19,102 nt of DNA, taken from the NCBI GenBank assembly GCA_910592205.1, contig CAJVPJ010000683.1, positions 1 to 19,102 on the forward strand, read 5' to 3'. Shown in pieces: positions 8,601-18,916 of this stretch; within the stretch, counting starts at the first letter, position 1, and the number at the start of each line of letters is the position of its first letter. Position numbers and translations under genes: made by a program. The stretch is from Paraglomus occultum. Lineage: Eukaryota > Glomeromycota > Glomeromycetes > Paraglomerales > Paraglomeraceae. The notes under the pieces were generated by a model. That model was not told where the DNA came from. It saw only the letters and a list, made by a program, of their open reading frames with translations, and ran no database searches.

Positions 8601-11600
8601 TAAATGTTGAAGAATCCTTTTGACTGTAATCATACAGAACAGGCATCGCGTAATTAATCACAATATCTAAATTTCCATGCATCCGATCACAAATTGAAAC
8701 TTACCTTTCCCAATTCCAACCTCGACTGGATTCTCATAAATTTTATACAGCCGTTTCTCAGTCGCGAGGTTAATAAGATATGGATTTATTTCATCATATC
8801 CTCTAACACTTCCCACAGCACAGGATGCCATAGTGGTGAGAGCAGAATTAGGAAGAGTGTCTTCGGCAGTTCTAATTTGATGAGGAGTTTCGTTGTCATG
8901 CGTGCAATCCATCAGCAAAGCATGAGGTTTAGACCCCACTATTGGTACGATTATGCATGAAGCATTTTGTTGACCATCGGGAGAAGTACAGACTGATTCC
9001 TCTGAAATACATTTCTTGCTCATAGAACCTATGATGGTAAAAATAATACGTTAACTGGTTGCATGACCTCTTCCCTTCTTCCCTAACTTTCCGTTTTATT
9101 AACGTACCTATATATTTTCCTCCATATTCATGGATCAAACGAGCCATTTCTGGAGAATCCCATGCCTTCAGGGATTCACGGATCAAAGAGTTAATACCAA
9201 GTTCTCTCACAAATCGAATATCCAGATCGCCAGACCCAGTAAACAACTCGGCAACGACATACAGGTTGGGACGGACACGTCGCGCTGCGTCAAGCAAGTG
9301 CTTGGCAACGTGGATTGGAGTAGAGTGACAATTATCAATTCGAAAACCATGAAACATCTTTGCTAGATTTGTTGTGTATTTGGTCATGTGGTCCCATAGC
9401 CATGGATTATCATCCTACATAGAATAATGGCAATTTGAGGATTCGCAAATGCTATTGTAGTACTCCCTTCATTTGCCCAGGGGAAAGTCCGCTAAAATAC
9501 TTACTCGACTTTTACCGTAACGCAGTTTGACACAATCTCCCCACACTATGACTTCTCGCCTTAAATAAGCGTTAGAGTCTGCACTTGCAAAGTCAATAAG
9601 TGGATTTGCGTTCCATATCCAGCCATTGTTAGCCACTGCCAACTCCTCAGCGCGATGGTTACTGCCAACGTCTTCGGCTCTAAGACGAGTGAAATATGTC
9701 TCGATAAAAGGAGATCTGCAAAAAAAAAATCCAGATAATAAAGTGGTTACTAATACTGTTAGGAATGTATGGTACATACATAGATGTCTTTCCTCTCATG
9801 GAAACTTACTTCTTGGTAATTTCTCCTAATTTGGGTCCGTGTGCGTCGAGTCGTAAATATTTCAACCTATTACGCACATTATTCAAAATAACTCCGACGT
9901 CTTTGTCATATGTTTTGTAGAATGGTAGATTAATCTCATTCAATATGGCTTCGTAATGCCTGAATATATCATCGATACTTGGTCTGATGGTGTCAACTGC
10001 CGGAATGGGAAGATTCCTAATTATCTCATTATCCTCACTATCGTCATCAATTGCAAAACTTGTGCTCCTAGACATTGCTCTTCCAACAGTAGTTGACGTG
10101 ATATCCTCAGTGCTTTTGTTTTCCTTTTCCATCGCATCCTTCTGATTAAGCCTTTCATTATTCTCATTAGCCGTCGCCAGAGCCTTAAACCTAGCTTTGA
10201 CGTAATCTTTAGCCTTTGTGTAATTCTCAACCTCAGCACGCGCTCCAGCTTCTTTTTCGGCGGGAATCGTCTTGTTTCCAGTAACATCAGACACACCGTT
10301 TTTGGCGGCTTTGGTCTCAGCCATAGTGCGTGCGAGCACAGCTGCCTTTAATCGCTCCTCAGCCTCGCCCTTAGCTTTTGCAATAGCTTCTAACATGGCA
10401 GCCTTTACCTTTGTGTCGCGCCATTTCTTAACAAACGCTAAAGCAACAGATTTACGAATTTTTCGATAATGGCGAGGCCCAAAAGATTTAGGTTCGAGCG
10501 CTTTGGATAGAAGGCGGCCTTGGTCACCAAGATTGAGACAAGCGACATCAAACTCTTTGAAGAGCGTATCGTCTGTTTCTTCATCGTTTTCCAGTGCTTT
10601 ACGCAATTCTTCTATAGAGGCCTTTACGTCAATTGTATAGAATTCCCATAGCCGTAGTTTGGGTAGGACGTGAGTTTTGATGCCGTTTATGATGGCGTCG
10701 ATGTCCTTCTCCGAGTTGATGCGAGTAGGTAAATTGTAAGATTTAAGATTTTCAGAGTAGTGAAGGAGAGCCGTGTCAAGTTCATACGCAGCGCTTAGAT
10801 GGGGAGAGTTATGTACATTATATGCTGCATAATATTGTTAATGAATCAATTTGTAAACTCGTAGATAAAGAAGGACAGCACATGAGCGGATAACCATTCT
10901 CACAAACAAGCAGCTACAACCATATGTATACATGTTGTTACGCGTGCGTGTATGTCTTCCCCTCCCATTTCCTACCTGCTTCGGGATGTTCTTTCAGCCA
11001 TTGACAATTATGTGCAGTATGATTCCATACCACATCAGTCAAACTTAACACGCCGTATTCGTTTTCCATTTTCTTCAATATATTAGATACAATTTCATTC
11101 TTTTCCTCAACGCTTTTATGTTGATCTTGCTCGTCAAACAGATCGTTGGAAAACTCCAACTGATTGTAAATAGAAAACGGAGAGTCACTATTTCCTCTCA
11201 CTTGCATGGGCACAAAATGAACCATGTTATATCCCAAGTCAGAGATGGATTTAATTAAAGGCTCCCATCGTGAGATTGGACCGAGGAGTTTAGGAAGGAC
11301 GGTCTGAATAACGATACCGTCAATTGGAAGCGATACGGTGGGTCCATCAGATGTCTTGTCAGGGGACAGAATACGTGGACGTGACATGACGTGGAGGATA
11401 GGGTCGACTGAGAAGTAGCCATGAGGTGACTTTCTTGTGTTTTGAGACTTCTCGCCCGGATTTTGCGCAGGCAAGGTGTATTCGAAATAAAACTCAAATG
11501 ATCCCGATTGTTTTATTGCAATGTCAAAGTTAACTGTTCTGGTGAAGCCTGTTAATGATCTAGCAGATTTAACAAAATAACGTGAAGATATTAATGAAAG

Positions 11601-12215
11601 AAAAAAGTATATAAACGACTATGATGATGATGATGATTATTTGCCAAGTGCCAACAGCTTCATTTTAATTTCTAAAAATTCTACGCAAATTTCGCCACGG
11701 TATAATCAAACTGCTCTAATCTATGTTTCAATTTTACTTACTTGATAGAATGGAATTTCTTTCCCTCATACTGGGATCTGTATTAATCAATAGGCCAATT
11801 GTCTGTGAAAATATCGGTACAACAAAATGACACGAATTCGTGACATACCCATCAATCGGATAATTCGTGTAGAATGTAGTATTATGAGAAACTGGTGATC
11901 CAGATTTCAGATTGAGTCGAAGGATGTATGGTTTCTCAGGTGGAGGGAGTCTGATATACTGATGTACAAAATTGTCGATTATCAGATCAAGATACAAAAT
12001 ACGCATAATACAGCGGCCAATGAAGTTGTATGAAGTACCTTCTTATCATGGCCGAGTGATCCATCGTCTTCAAGTTTTAACTTATATACAACTACTCTGT
12101 CTTCCACCTGCTTAACTGACTCATGATGTTTAAAAGCAAACTGTTTCAGATCATGGAACGTAGTAGCGTCCAATAATGGTATCCGTCGCAGTCCTTGCGG
12201 TGAGACATAAACCAT
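5608..12215 (-). CDS. GDB1: Glycogen debranching enzyme (4-alpha-glucanotransferase / amylo-1,6-glucosidase), 17 exons
   Basis: This bifunctional cytosolic enzyme moves short glucan branches and then hydrolyses the remaining alpha-1,6 glucose during glycogen breakdown. Exons I infer, in order: 12215-12039, 11958-11849, 11777-11742, 11559-10976, 10824-9810, 9715-9505, 9414-9108, 9028-8705, 8623-8544, 8463-8367, 8278-7735, 7642-6663, 6592-6506, 6436-6300, 6237-6052, 5979-5902, 5844-5608. All junctions are GT-AG and in phase, giving about 1729 aa against roughly 1530 in other fungi. N-terminal motif: [11 protein letters not shown] (exon 2). GH13-type transferase: [10 protein letters not shown] (exon 4), nucleophile Asp about 738 in [11 protein letters not shown], acid/base Glu about 767 in VVAELFTGS, and Asp about 858 in HDNETP. 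The C-terminal glucosidase (GH133 type) has [50 protein letters not shown] and CPTQAWS. The ATG at 12213-12215 is the first in frame and gives about 45 residues more than I expect before the conserved core, so exon 1 is the least certain. Exon 5 carries an unusual charged insertion. The gene symbol follows the yeast name. Confidence 0.95.
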
Positions 12216-13536
12216 AGTTGTAGACGCTTGTTCCAAGTGATGATGGATAGAAAAAGGTTAAAGGAACCTTTTTACGTTCAGGCATTTAAATATGGGGTAT
12301 ATGCTGAACGCCACATATTCCTCCACTAATAATACCTTTCGATTTGAACACACAAGTCTGAATCAACAAATCCGAGGTATTTTTGGTTTCGGTAAGGGGG
12401 GTGGGAGTGAAAAGACCCAATAATTTTGCAATCTCGTGAATAAAAGTTACTATCGATGATGATAATAATGCAACTGTCAAGTAAATTTTAATTGTGCGAC
12501 AAACAGCAGACTACGTATCATGTGACAACAAATTTCGCAAAGTATTTCAGCTCGCCACTGCAAGAATTACTCATTTCTAATATAATGTGTATTTACCATA
12601 ACCCAGTGTGACATAATTTAATCAAGATAAGTAGCTGCATTGTGTTTCCCTTAATACTGCCAATGGTAATTTAGAATGGCGTAAACATATGATTACGAAA
12701 TCATTTAAATGAATGCAAACAAGCCTGTATGCAAATCTTGAAGTCTGAGCTTATGATGACACGATTACGCGTGCTAGCAGATTTATACTTTTACTCTACT
12801 GTGCTTATAAGTAATGGTATGCGTCAACGTATCATAGTATTACATTTAGAATTTGTCGTGTCGAGTAAGCTTTAAAAGAATGTCAACTGAAGCATACGAT
12901 AAAATGAGAGATTTGCAATCATTAACGATATATTACGTGCCAAAAGATAGCGTAATGTAGAGCAGTGTTGCCATATCCATCAGGCCAAAAGTTCTGAATT
13001 AGAAAGAAAACCCCGACTTCCTCATCTTACGTGCTAATCGAGTATGTATGAACATGCGATGCTGACTGCAGTCCAGAAGCAACTTTTTTGATAGATTCAT
13101 CGCATTTTATCGCAATCACATGATGCAAAATAAATAACTTTGATTGCAGAGCACGGGCTTCATGATAACATCGTAGCGAAAAGAAGCATGCTGTTTTACA
13201 AATTGGGTTGGTCAAACTAATAATAACTTTCATTGAAGTCCAAAACGAGTTGGCTTCAAAGTCCCTTTACAAGTCTCTAAGACAGGGTTTGGATGAGGAT
13301 GGACTGTATAACAAATCAAATGTTCGTGCCTTCAAAACTTGGCTTCAATTAGTAAATAGAAATGACTTTATTATTATTGGTAGAACTCAGGAAAACTTTT
13401 GTAATCATCACCGTGAATAATCTACTAGACTACAACACGGAATGCTTCATTGATTGTTGCTCCAATGATTCTTTTTACAGTTACGCTATCGCTACGTCAT
13501 AAAGCTTTGTGTGATGGTACACGAGAATAATCTTGG
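12216..13536. other. Divergent intergenic region between the debranching enzyme and clathrin light chain
   Basis: The region separates two genes transcribed away from each other, so both promoters should lie here. It is AT-rich. Apart from an orphan open frame at about 13172-13420 I see no gene. No canonical TATA box position can be fixed without transcript ends. Confidence 0.45.
13172..13420 (+). CDS. Orphan open frame, possible exon or gene fragment, unidentified
   Basis: The frame is open from just after an in-frame TAA near 13166 to a TAA at 13418-13420. It reads like ordinary protein: EVQNELASKSLYKSLRQGLD followed by EDGLYNKSNVRAFKTWLQ. There is no ATG at its start, so it would need an upstream exon. 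No upstream exon is evident, although AG dinucleotides precede it. It lies about 200 nt upstream of the clathrin light chain gene on the same strand. I do not recognise the family. It could be a relic of a duplicated gene or an exon of a short unrelated gene; chance is possible for a frame of this length. Confidence 0.25.
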   Translation, partial: RSEKKHAVLQIGLVKLIITFIEVQNELASKSLYKSLRQGLDEDGLYNKSNVRAFKTWLQLVNRNDFIIIGRTQENFCNHHRE

Positions 13537-13544
13537 ATCACGTG
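13537..13544. promoter_or_regulatory. TCACGTGA palindrome (E-box type) upstream of clathrin light chain
   Basis: A perfect 8-bp palindrome lies 73 nt upstream of the preferred start codon at 13618. CACGTG cores bind bHLH factors, and TCACGTGA is the form bound by fungal Cbf1-type proteins. Binding here is inference from the motif alone. Confidence 0.35.
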
Positions 13545-13617
13545 ATAGGAGATCTGTTTCATGGCGATCGTGGCTCAAATAAAATTTAGCAAAGGAAAGA
13601 ATTTCAATCCTGCCGCA

Positions 13618-14632
13618 ATGACCACCGAGTTCCCACCTATTGAAGAATTCCCCACCTCCACAACAACAACCAGTCTCGCTGACGACTCTACAAGTGACTT
13701 TCTTGCTAGAGAACAAGCTATTCTGGGTGAGGATGCCGCACGGTTCGGTGGAATCAACGGGTCTGCAAATGAACTTGAGAGATTCCCTGATCTTAGTACT
13801 GGAGATGTTGACCCAACAACGTTGAATGTGACACCAAGCATTGGTATTGGATTGGGGCTTGGTAATGAGTTTCCACCAGTTTCCGGGATAAGTGACATTA
13901 CGGTTAGTTGAGCAGTGTGATCGTAAGATCCCTTAAAATTGCGTCCATAATATACGTTATGTAATGTATACTGTATTTTCTGCATGGGGATCACGTATAT
14001 TTTTACAGTCTACGTATTCGGGTACGATGATCGAAACTGCTTCTTTCTATCAGCCACAACAAGAAGAAGAGGAATTGGAAGAAGCGACTGAGGTTTTAAA
14101 GTTAGTTTACTCATATTTATCAAATTTGGCAAGTCTCGCTATTTTCATTGATAAATTCTCATGTACTAATCGTTTTGACATTCTAGTGAATGGCGGGAGC
14201 GTGCCCAGCAAACAATCGATGAACGCGAAGAGCGTAATAGGGAAAAGCGTGAGAAGACAATCGAACAAGCACATGCGGACATAGATCGATTCTATGAAGA
14301 TTACAATGCCAAAAAAGTCAACATACTAAAGCAGAACGAGTAATTAACTATTCAACGCGATTTCTGTTTGCTTGTTTGTTTGTTTCGCTCTTATAAATTG
14401 TATTCTTTAACAACTGGCCTATCACTTATTTAGAATCGATGAGGCGGAATTCCTAGCAGAACGCGAAAGGCTTGCGTCAGGCACTACATGGGAGCGAGCA
14501 TGTAAAATTCTCGGGCTCACCAGTGCGCAGAGCAAAACGCCATTCATAAATCAAAAGGATGTTACAAGGTTTAAAGAGTTGTTGCTAAGTCTGAAGAGTG
14601 ACGAGAATGCGCCAGGTGCTGCTGGATACTGA
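13618..14632 (+). CDS. CLC1: Clathrin light chain, 4 exons
   Basis: The product is the regulatory subunit of the clathrin triskelion, which coats vesicles in endocytosis and Golgi sorting. Exons: 13618-13902, 14009-14100, 14187-14339, 14434-14632. The GT-AG introns of 106, 86 and 94 nt keep the frame and give 242 aa, the usual fungal size. Residues about 27-45 hold the light-chain signature DFLAREQAILGEDAARFGG. Residues about 96-125 are acidic (QQEEEELEEATEVL). From about 126 a long charged helix, EWRERAQQTIDEREERN and onward through DIDRFYEDYN, matches the heavy-chain-binding coiled coil. The C-terminal part has AEFLAERERLASGTTWERACKILGL, shown here as consecutive family motifs: AEFLAERE, SGTTWERACKILGL. 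The start at 13618 (MTTEFPPIEEF) fits family N-termini. An in-frame ATG at 13561 would add 19 residues, but it lies only 17 nt after the TCACGTGA box, so I prefer the later one. AATAAA at 14798-14803 is a candidate polyadenylation signal. The symbol follows yeast. Confidence 0.93.
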
Positions 14633-15182
14633 AGCAACGAGAGCAAAAGTAAAATGACAATCATAATGTTGCATAATATTTGAATGATGATAATAGGGTG
14701 GAGATGATAGAGAAGAGGTTGCTATATACATGGCTAACTTTTTGATTGATAGACCCGGTATTTATAATCTTTCGAAGATTATTCGGCGGATTAAAATAAT
14801 AAAGGAGATGTTTGGAATTCTACGTGTCTCATTTATCAGTAGTTACTATGCTGCACGAAAATTTACTGAATTCTATACACAACATGGTATTGTTTATTCG
14901 CACTTTTCATTAATTCTGTACAATTCAGTGCATCATAACAAGTAACAATATAGTAATAGTAATAATAATAATAATTACAAAAAAGTCTCTAAAACACTCG
15001 ACTGAGTGTTTCGTTTACGATTAACGTCATGTGTATGTTTTAGTCACTATAGTATACTGTCTATCGCCTATAACAATAAACCATATACAGACTAAAGTTA
15101 CAACATTCTAGTAACAAAAAAGTTCACACAATAATGTTATTGTAAATAGTCCATGTTGTCTACCATTTCCCCTTTCCATTTC
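14633..15182. other. Convergent intergenic region, 3' flanks of clathrin light chain and RING genes
   Basis: AT-rich sequence between two convergent genes. AATAAA occurs at 14798-14803 and 15075-15080 on the plus strand. A 71-residue frame at 14730-14945 starts with an ATG but has no recognisable motif, overlaps the probable 3' UTR and was not called. Confidence 0.45.
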
Positions 15183-16262
15183 TTACATCGCACTATTCAA
15201 CTTCAATGCCTCAGTCTCTACCGAAGCGTTAGTTCTGCACATGGGGCATCGAAAATCAAGCCTCGACGAATCCAATGAATATCCCTCCACCAGTAGATTC
15301 GTTCTCAAACATGATGCGTGGAATCGATGATGACATTGCGGTAGTGCTATAGTCGAAGTACATGCACCAGTGTCCGTTTCGCCACAGCAACCAATGCCTG
15401 CAAACGCACAGTTTGTAGATTCAGAATGATGATGATGAGGAAGTGACGGATTGTGCTGCAAATTCGACATAGAAAATGTGTAACGTTGGTCAGAAACCGG
15501 CGTAGTTGATTGCGTAGTAGAATTGTTAATGTGACTATGACCATGGATGTTGCCATTGTCACGGTTATTGTTAGCAGCGTCTCTTTGTAGTCGAGCTTTC
15601 TCTTCCTCCTCAGATTCGATCCCCTTCCTACACATAGGACATGTATTATTCACCCTCAGCCATTCAAATATACACTCTTCGCAGTACATATGCTGGCATG
15701 GTAACTGTCTCACTACCGATTCGACCATAAACTGATCGAGACAGATCGGACACGTAGCTTGAGACCCGGTGTGTTCATCGGTTATTTTCACGATCGGGAG
15801 CGCTTTCATTGCACTTTCCGATGCCCGTGGCTTTTGTGGTGGTCCCATTGGGAAGAAAGGTTGAGTGAATATTATTATTGGTGTCGGCGGGTTGTCGTTG
15901 GTATTTGCACTAGGTACTGTATAGACCATAAATTGAATGAATGGTGAAGAAGGCGCCTCTCCCGGCTGGAGAGGGATGTTCGGCAGAGGAAATTGGGGTA
16001 TACCCGCCTGTTGGAATTGGGCATTTTGTCCGTTTGCCTGATTTTGTGGACTTGGAGGCTGTCCTTCGAACACTGGAAAAGGGAAAGTAGGTGGGAGGAA
16101 GGAAACAAATGGCAGAAAGGTGAAATCCGGCTGTGGCTGTGGTTGTTGTTGTTGTTGTGGTTGCTGGGGTTGTTGTGGTTGTTGTTGTTGTTGTGGTGGT
16201 GGTGGTTGCTGGGGTTGTTGTGGTTGTTGTGGTTGTTGTTGTGATGGTGGTTGTTGTTCCAT
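15183..16262 (-). CDS. Gln/Pro-rich protein with two RING-type zinc fingers, probable E3 ubiquitin ligase
   Basis: The single-exon protein of 359 aa starts at the ATG at 16260-16262. An upstream in-frame TTG is not a likely start. Residues 1-44 are almost only Gln and Pro, coded by CAA/CAG/CCA/CCC runs. Residues about 45-150 are Pro/Phe-rich and probably disordered. Residues about 171-211 form a complete RING: CPIC, then LPCQHMYCEECIFEWL, then CPMC, a C3HC4 arrangement. It is preceded by KALPIVKITDEHTG, a lead-in like that of RNF126/RNF115-type ligases. Residues about 285-342 carry a second Cys/His set (CAFAGIGC, CHHRFHASCL, RCPMCR) that looks like a divergent RING, with long spacing between ligand pairs. 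Between them lie a Glu-rich helix start and a His/Ser/Asn-rich linker. The expected role is E2 binding and ubiquitin transfer; targets and location are unknown. No signal peptide or membrane helix is seen. Confidence 0.88.
   Translation of the reverse strand: MEQQPPSQQQPQQPQQPQQPPPPQQQQQPQQPQQPQQQQQPQPQPDFTFLPFVSFLPPTFPFPVFEGQPPSPQNQANGQNAQFQQAGIPQFPLPNIPLQPGEAPSSPFIQFMVYTVPSANTNDNPPTPIIIFTQPFFPMGPPQKPRASESAMKALPIVKITDEHTGSQATCPICLDQFMVESVVRQLPCQHMYCEECIFEWLRVNNTCPMCRKGIESEEEEKARLQRDAANNNRDNGNIHGHSHINNSTTQSTTPVSDQRYTFSMSNLQHNPSLPHHHHSESTNCAFAGIGCCGETDTGACTSTIALPQCHHRFHASCLRTNLLVEGYSLDSSRLDFRCPMCRTNASVETEALKLNSAM
16132..16259. repeat. CAA/CAG/CCA trinucleotide-rich tract coding the Gln/Pro run
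   Basis: On the plus strand the tract is built from TTG, TGG and GGT triplets. It codes the N-terminal Gln/Pro run of the dual-RING protein. Runs of this type change length easily by slippage, and the three-base unit keeps the frame. Confidence 0.8.
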
Positions 16263-18113
16263 ATCAGCGAGTTCGTCGTTTGTCAAATTGCGTTATAAAT
16301 TACGTTAATTATGTGTGAAAATCTTGTAAAGTTGTAAAAGTGAAAATGATTGAAAAAGACACGCACGCCTCAATTTATAATGCTTAATTGATTTCTCTGG
16401 TTATCACTCGTAATTTCTGGAAATTTCCACAAGTAGTGCACAGATCCGAAAAACCGAACATGAGAGGTGATACGAAGATCAATGACGCACGCCGAGTCCG
16501 CCGTATTCGGGCGTAATAATCATTCCTTGTACGCAGATCAACCGTTTTGCAGGAACCCCCGAGATTGCTTTATTCGTCTGGCACGTGATTTTACGTGATA
16601 CGTAATAGTAACAGATTTCCTTTTATTTTAACTGGTCGATCACAACTCGTATGGTAATTAATATCCAATACTTTTAAATCATCACCGCACTGAAATCATA
16701 CGATGTCATTGGAACACGTTATTAGAATCATACGATCAGAAATAAGCTTCATTAGTTAGATCAACACAGCAATTAATGTCCACTCACGTGTTATCGAGAA
16801 GTCAGCTGGCCTAGAATAATACTATGTAGGACGATCTATTCATAAAATTAAAAATTTCCCTATCGCCAAATTTGGTTGTATTGGTTGACATTTTTATGCA
16901 ACATAGAGTTCATCAAATTTACACGATGGCTTCAACTGTCATTGATAAAGCGACATAAAATAATTTACTATTATGACCATCGGCGACGGAAAAAAAATAC
17001 ATCCGCCTATATTAGTAATGGTAACACAGAATAGTCGAGGTGCGTCGAATAGAATTCGGCGACACACTATTCCGCTTTTGCCGAGGCTGAAAGCTATTAG
17101 CCAACATGGATTTTCACCATTTTTGACGTCATATGAATGAATAACTAAGAATGCAAACAAATTTCTGATGTCATGAATAATGATGATGAACAAACAAATG
17201 ATGGCTGGATAGGCAAAGGAAATGAGGCTGCTACTTATATTGAATAACTATCAAACAAGCTGAAGGTTAAAAGTGTATGCTTTCGAATTACTTGAAGAGT
17301 CGCAATAATCTAATGCTTTGTTTAAAAGTGACTATTCTCCTCTTCGCATTTTTTGCTACCCATAATATGTTAATTCAGGAAAAAGGTAGACTCACGAACA
17401 TGAACTATCGTTATTTTAACTATTTGCTGGGGAATATTAATTTGTGAAAATATTGAAGGCTGCAAAATTAGGTTTATTATGGAAGAACGCATTTATATTA
17501 ATAAATGGGAGACAAATTAAGGTGAATCAAAATTTGTTATTCACATTAATTGATGCCATCGTAATTTTACTTCATTCCATAACTTGGACATAAAAAGATA
17601 ATAAGATTATTTAGAAAAACAAATCGTGATGTGATCGAAATATGCTGAAAGGCGAAAACTTTGATTAATTGAAAGAAAAATCCGGTTATTGCTTTTAGAA
17701 ATTGCCGGAATAAAGTCTTAGAAGAATTTTTCGTTTATAGTCAACGAGACAATACTATTTAGTAGAGAAACGGCCTTGTAACGTTGTTAATTCCGGGTAC
17801 AGATTTTTTGAATAATTGGAAAAGATTTATCATACTTATTGTATATAAGCAACTTGTGAATCGAGGATATGGGGCAGACTGCAACAAAACCAGACAAAGT
17901 GAACATTCTATAAATGAGGGCTGATTATGATGTGATTGTAAAATTGACCAGGGTGAATGATGACGTTTTGGAAAGTAATAATGATAAATGGTGCTCATTC
18001 ATAACTTATGACCTGTTAATTTTAATGTTCCCTTTATCATACCAAAATGGGATGATTATAAACCATAACAGGATTAATATAGGATTATTTCTATAATTAT
18101 ATAAAAATATAAT
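16263..18113. other. Long gene-poor AT-rich region including the RING gene upstream flank
   Basis: The first several hundred bases should contain the RING gene promoter. CACGTG lies at 16582-16587, about 320 nt upstream of that start codon, followed closely by TTACGTGATACGTAA-like sequence. Otherwise I see only a short ATG-led frame at 16973-17140 and a weak 60-residue frame at 17914-18096. No tRNA, terminal repeats or conserved protein motif is visible. Confidence 0.4.
16973..17140 (+). CDS. Small basic ORF of 55 residues, uncertain
   Basis: The ATG at 16973 opens a 55-residue frame ending at the TGA at 17138-17140. The product is basic and includes HPPILVMVTQNSRG and SNRIRRHTIPLLPRLKAISQ. 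It has no signal peptide or membrane helix. The local sequence is less AT-rich than its surroundings, which is the main reason to record it. An even shorter ATG frame of ten residues (MASTVIDKAT) precedes it at 16926. I do not recognise it. A chance frame is as likely as a gene. Confidence 0.2.
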   Translation: MTIGDGKKIHPPILVMVTQNSRGASNRIRRHTIPLLPRLKAISQHGFSPFLTSYE

Positions 18114-18368
18114 ATGAAACTAATTTACATTAAATCCACTATGGAACCCAAGAATTACAGCACTATTAGAAGTATTTTAAAGAAAGAGCAAGGAGAAAAA
18201 ATTGCGCCTTATGTTTTTAAAATGAATGATACCTGAACTCTCCAGGAATATCTAGATCAAGAAAAAATAACTTATGAAATTTACCAAGAAGAACGGAAAA
18301 TCATAACTAATAAACGAGCATTAACACCACATGATGAACCAAGAAAGAAACGAAAGCTAGAAACATAA
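18114..18368 (+). pseudogene. Broken ORF of 85 codons ending in a nuclear-localisation-like motif
   Basis: The ATG at 18114 starts a frame that runs to the TAA at 18366-18368, interrupted only by an in-frame TGA at 18234-18236. Both halves look coding: KNYSTIRSILKKEQGEKIAP before the TGA, and LQEYLDQEKITYEIYQEERK after it. The end, DEPRKKRKLET, resembles a classical monopartite nuclear localisation signal. The stop could be a nonsense mutation in a former gene, for example at a Trp codon. A second ATG at 18141 is an alternative start. No family is recognised. A small nuclear or transposon-derived protein is a guess. Confidence 0.35.
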
Positions 18369-18916
18369 AACAAAATATCTGTTTCTTTATAATCGAGGAC
18401 AAATTTCCATGATTCGTTATATACTGTTCGAGTAAGAAATAATAATAATAATACGATAATTTTTGTTCGCTGTGCCCCAAGTACTACAAATCTGACACAA
18501 TTCATGACCAGCAAAACTTGTATTCGTTTTAGAAACTATGGGTGTCGAGGCAATAGTCACGGGAGAGCGGATAACGGTTTGGGATCTAGCTGCGCGCCGT
18601 CGTAGGAGTGTGGCTCACCTCAGCGAGTAACAAACAGTTAATTAGGCTTTTCAATGCTGACGTATTCGTATACGTGTGGCACACACTAATCCTAGATAAT
18701 TAATTATTCTCGAGAAACTACTCTCTACCGGTGGATTAATTCGGTAGTCTGTAGGTTGGGGTCTTAACTAGAAAATAACGCGTTGCGAAATAATAAGTAA
18801 CTATAGTTGATTCGGCGCTTCAATACGGAGAAGTATCACATGTTTGTGTAAGTAACAGGGCTGAGTTGGGTGGGCTAGATCGCGACTCTTTTGTTATCAT
18901 TCTCATACTTGACAAC
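18369..18916. other. Intergenic region, probable 5' flank of the right-end ORF
   Basis: Sequence from about 18540 on is less AT-rich and could contain the promoter and 5' UTR of the ORF starting at 18917. A GTAAGTAACAG string near 18848 contains a donor-like site. No coding frame is supported. Confidence 0.35.

Noticed and set aside
13561-13617. In-frame ATG upstream of the clathrin light chain start
   Set aside because: It would add 19 residues not expected in the family and lies only 17 nt after the TCACGTGA box; kept as an alternative only.
13575-13994. 139-residue minus-strand frame over clathrin light chain exon 1
   Set aside because: It is antisense to a well-supported exon and has no family features.
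14730-14945. 71-residue plus-strand frame after the clathrin light chain
   Set aside because: It is AT-rich, has no recognisable motif and sits in the probable 3' UTR.
16133-16318. Plus-strand frames of Val, Gly/Cys or Leu/Trp repeats opposite the RING gene
   Set aside because: These are antisense readings of the Gln/Pro-coding triplet tract.
16939-17193. 84-residue minus-strand hydrophobic frame
   Set aside because: There is no ATG-led family-like sequence, and the hydrophobic character follows from AT-rich codons.
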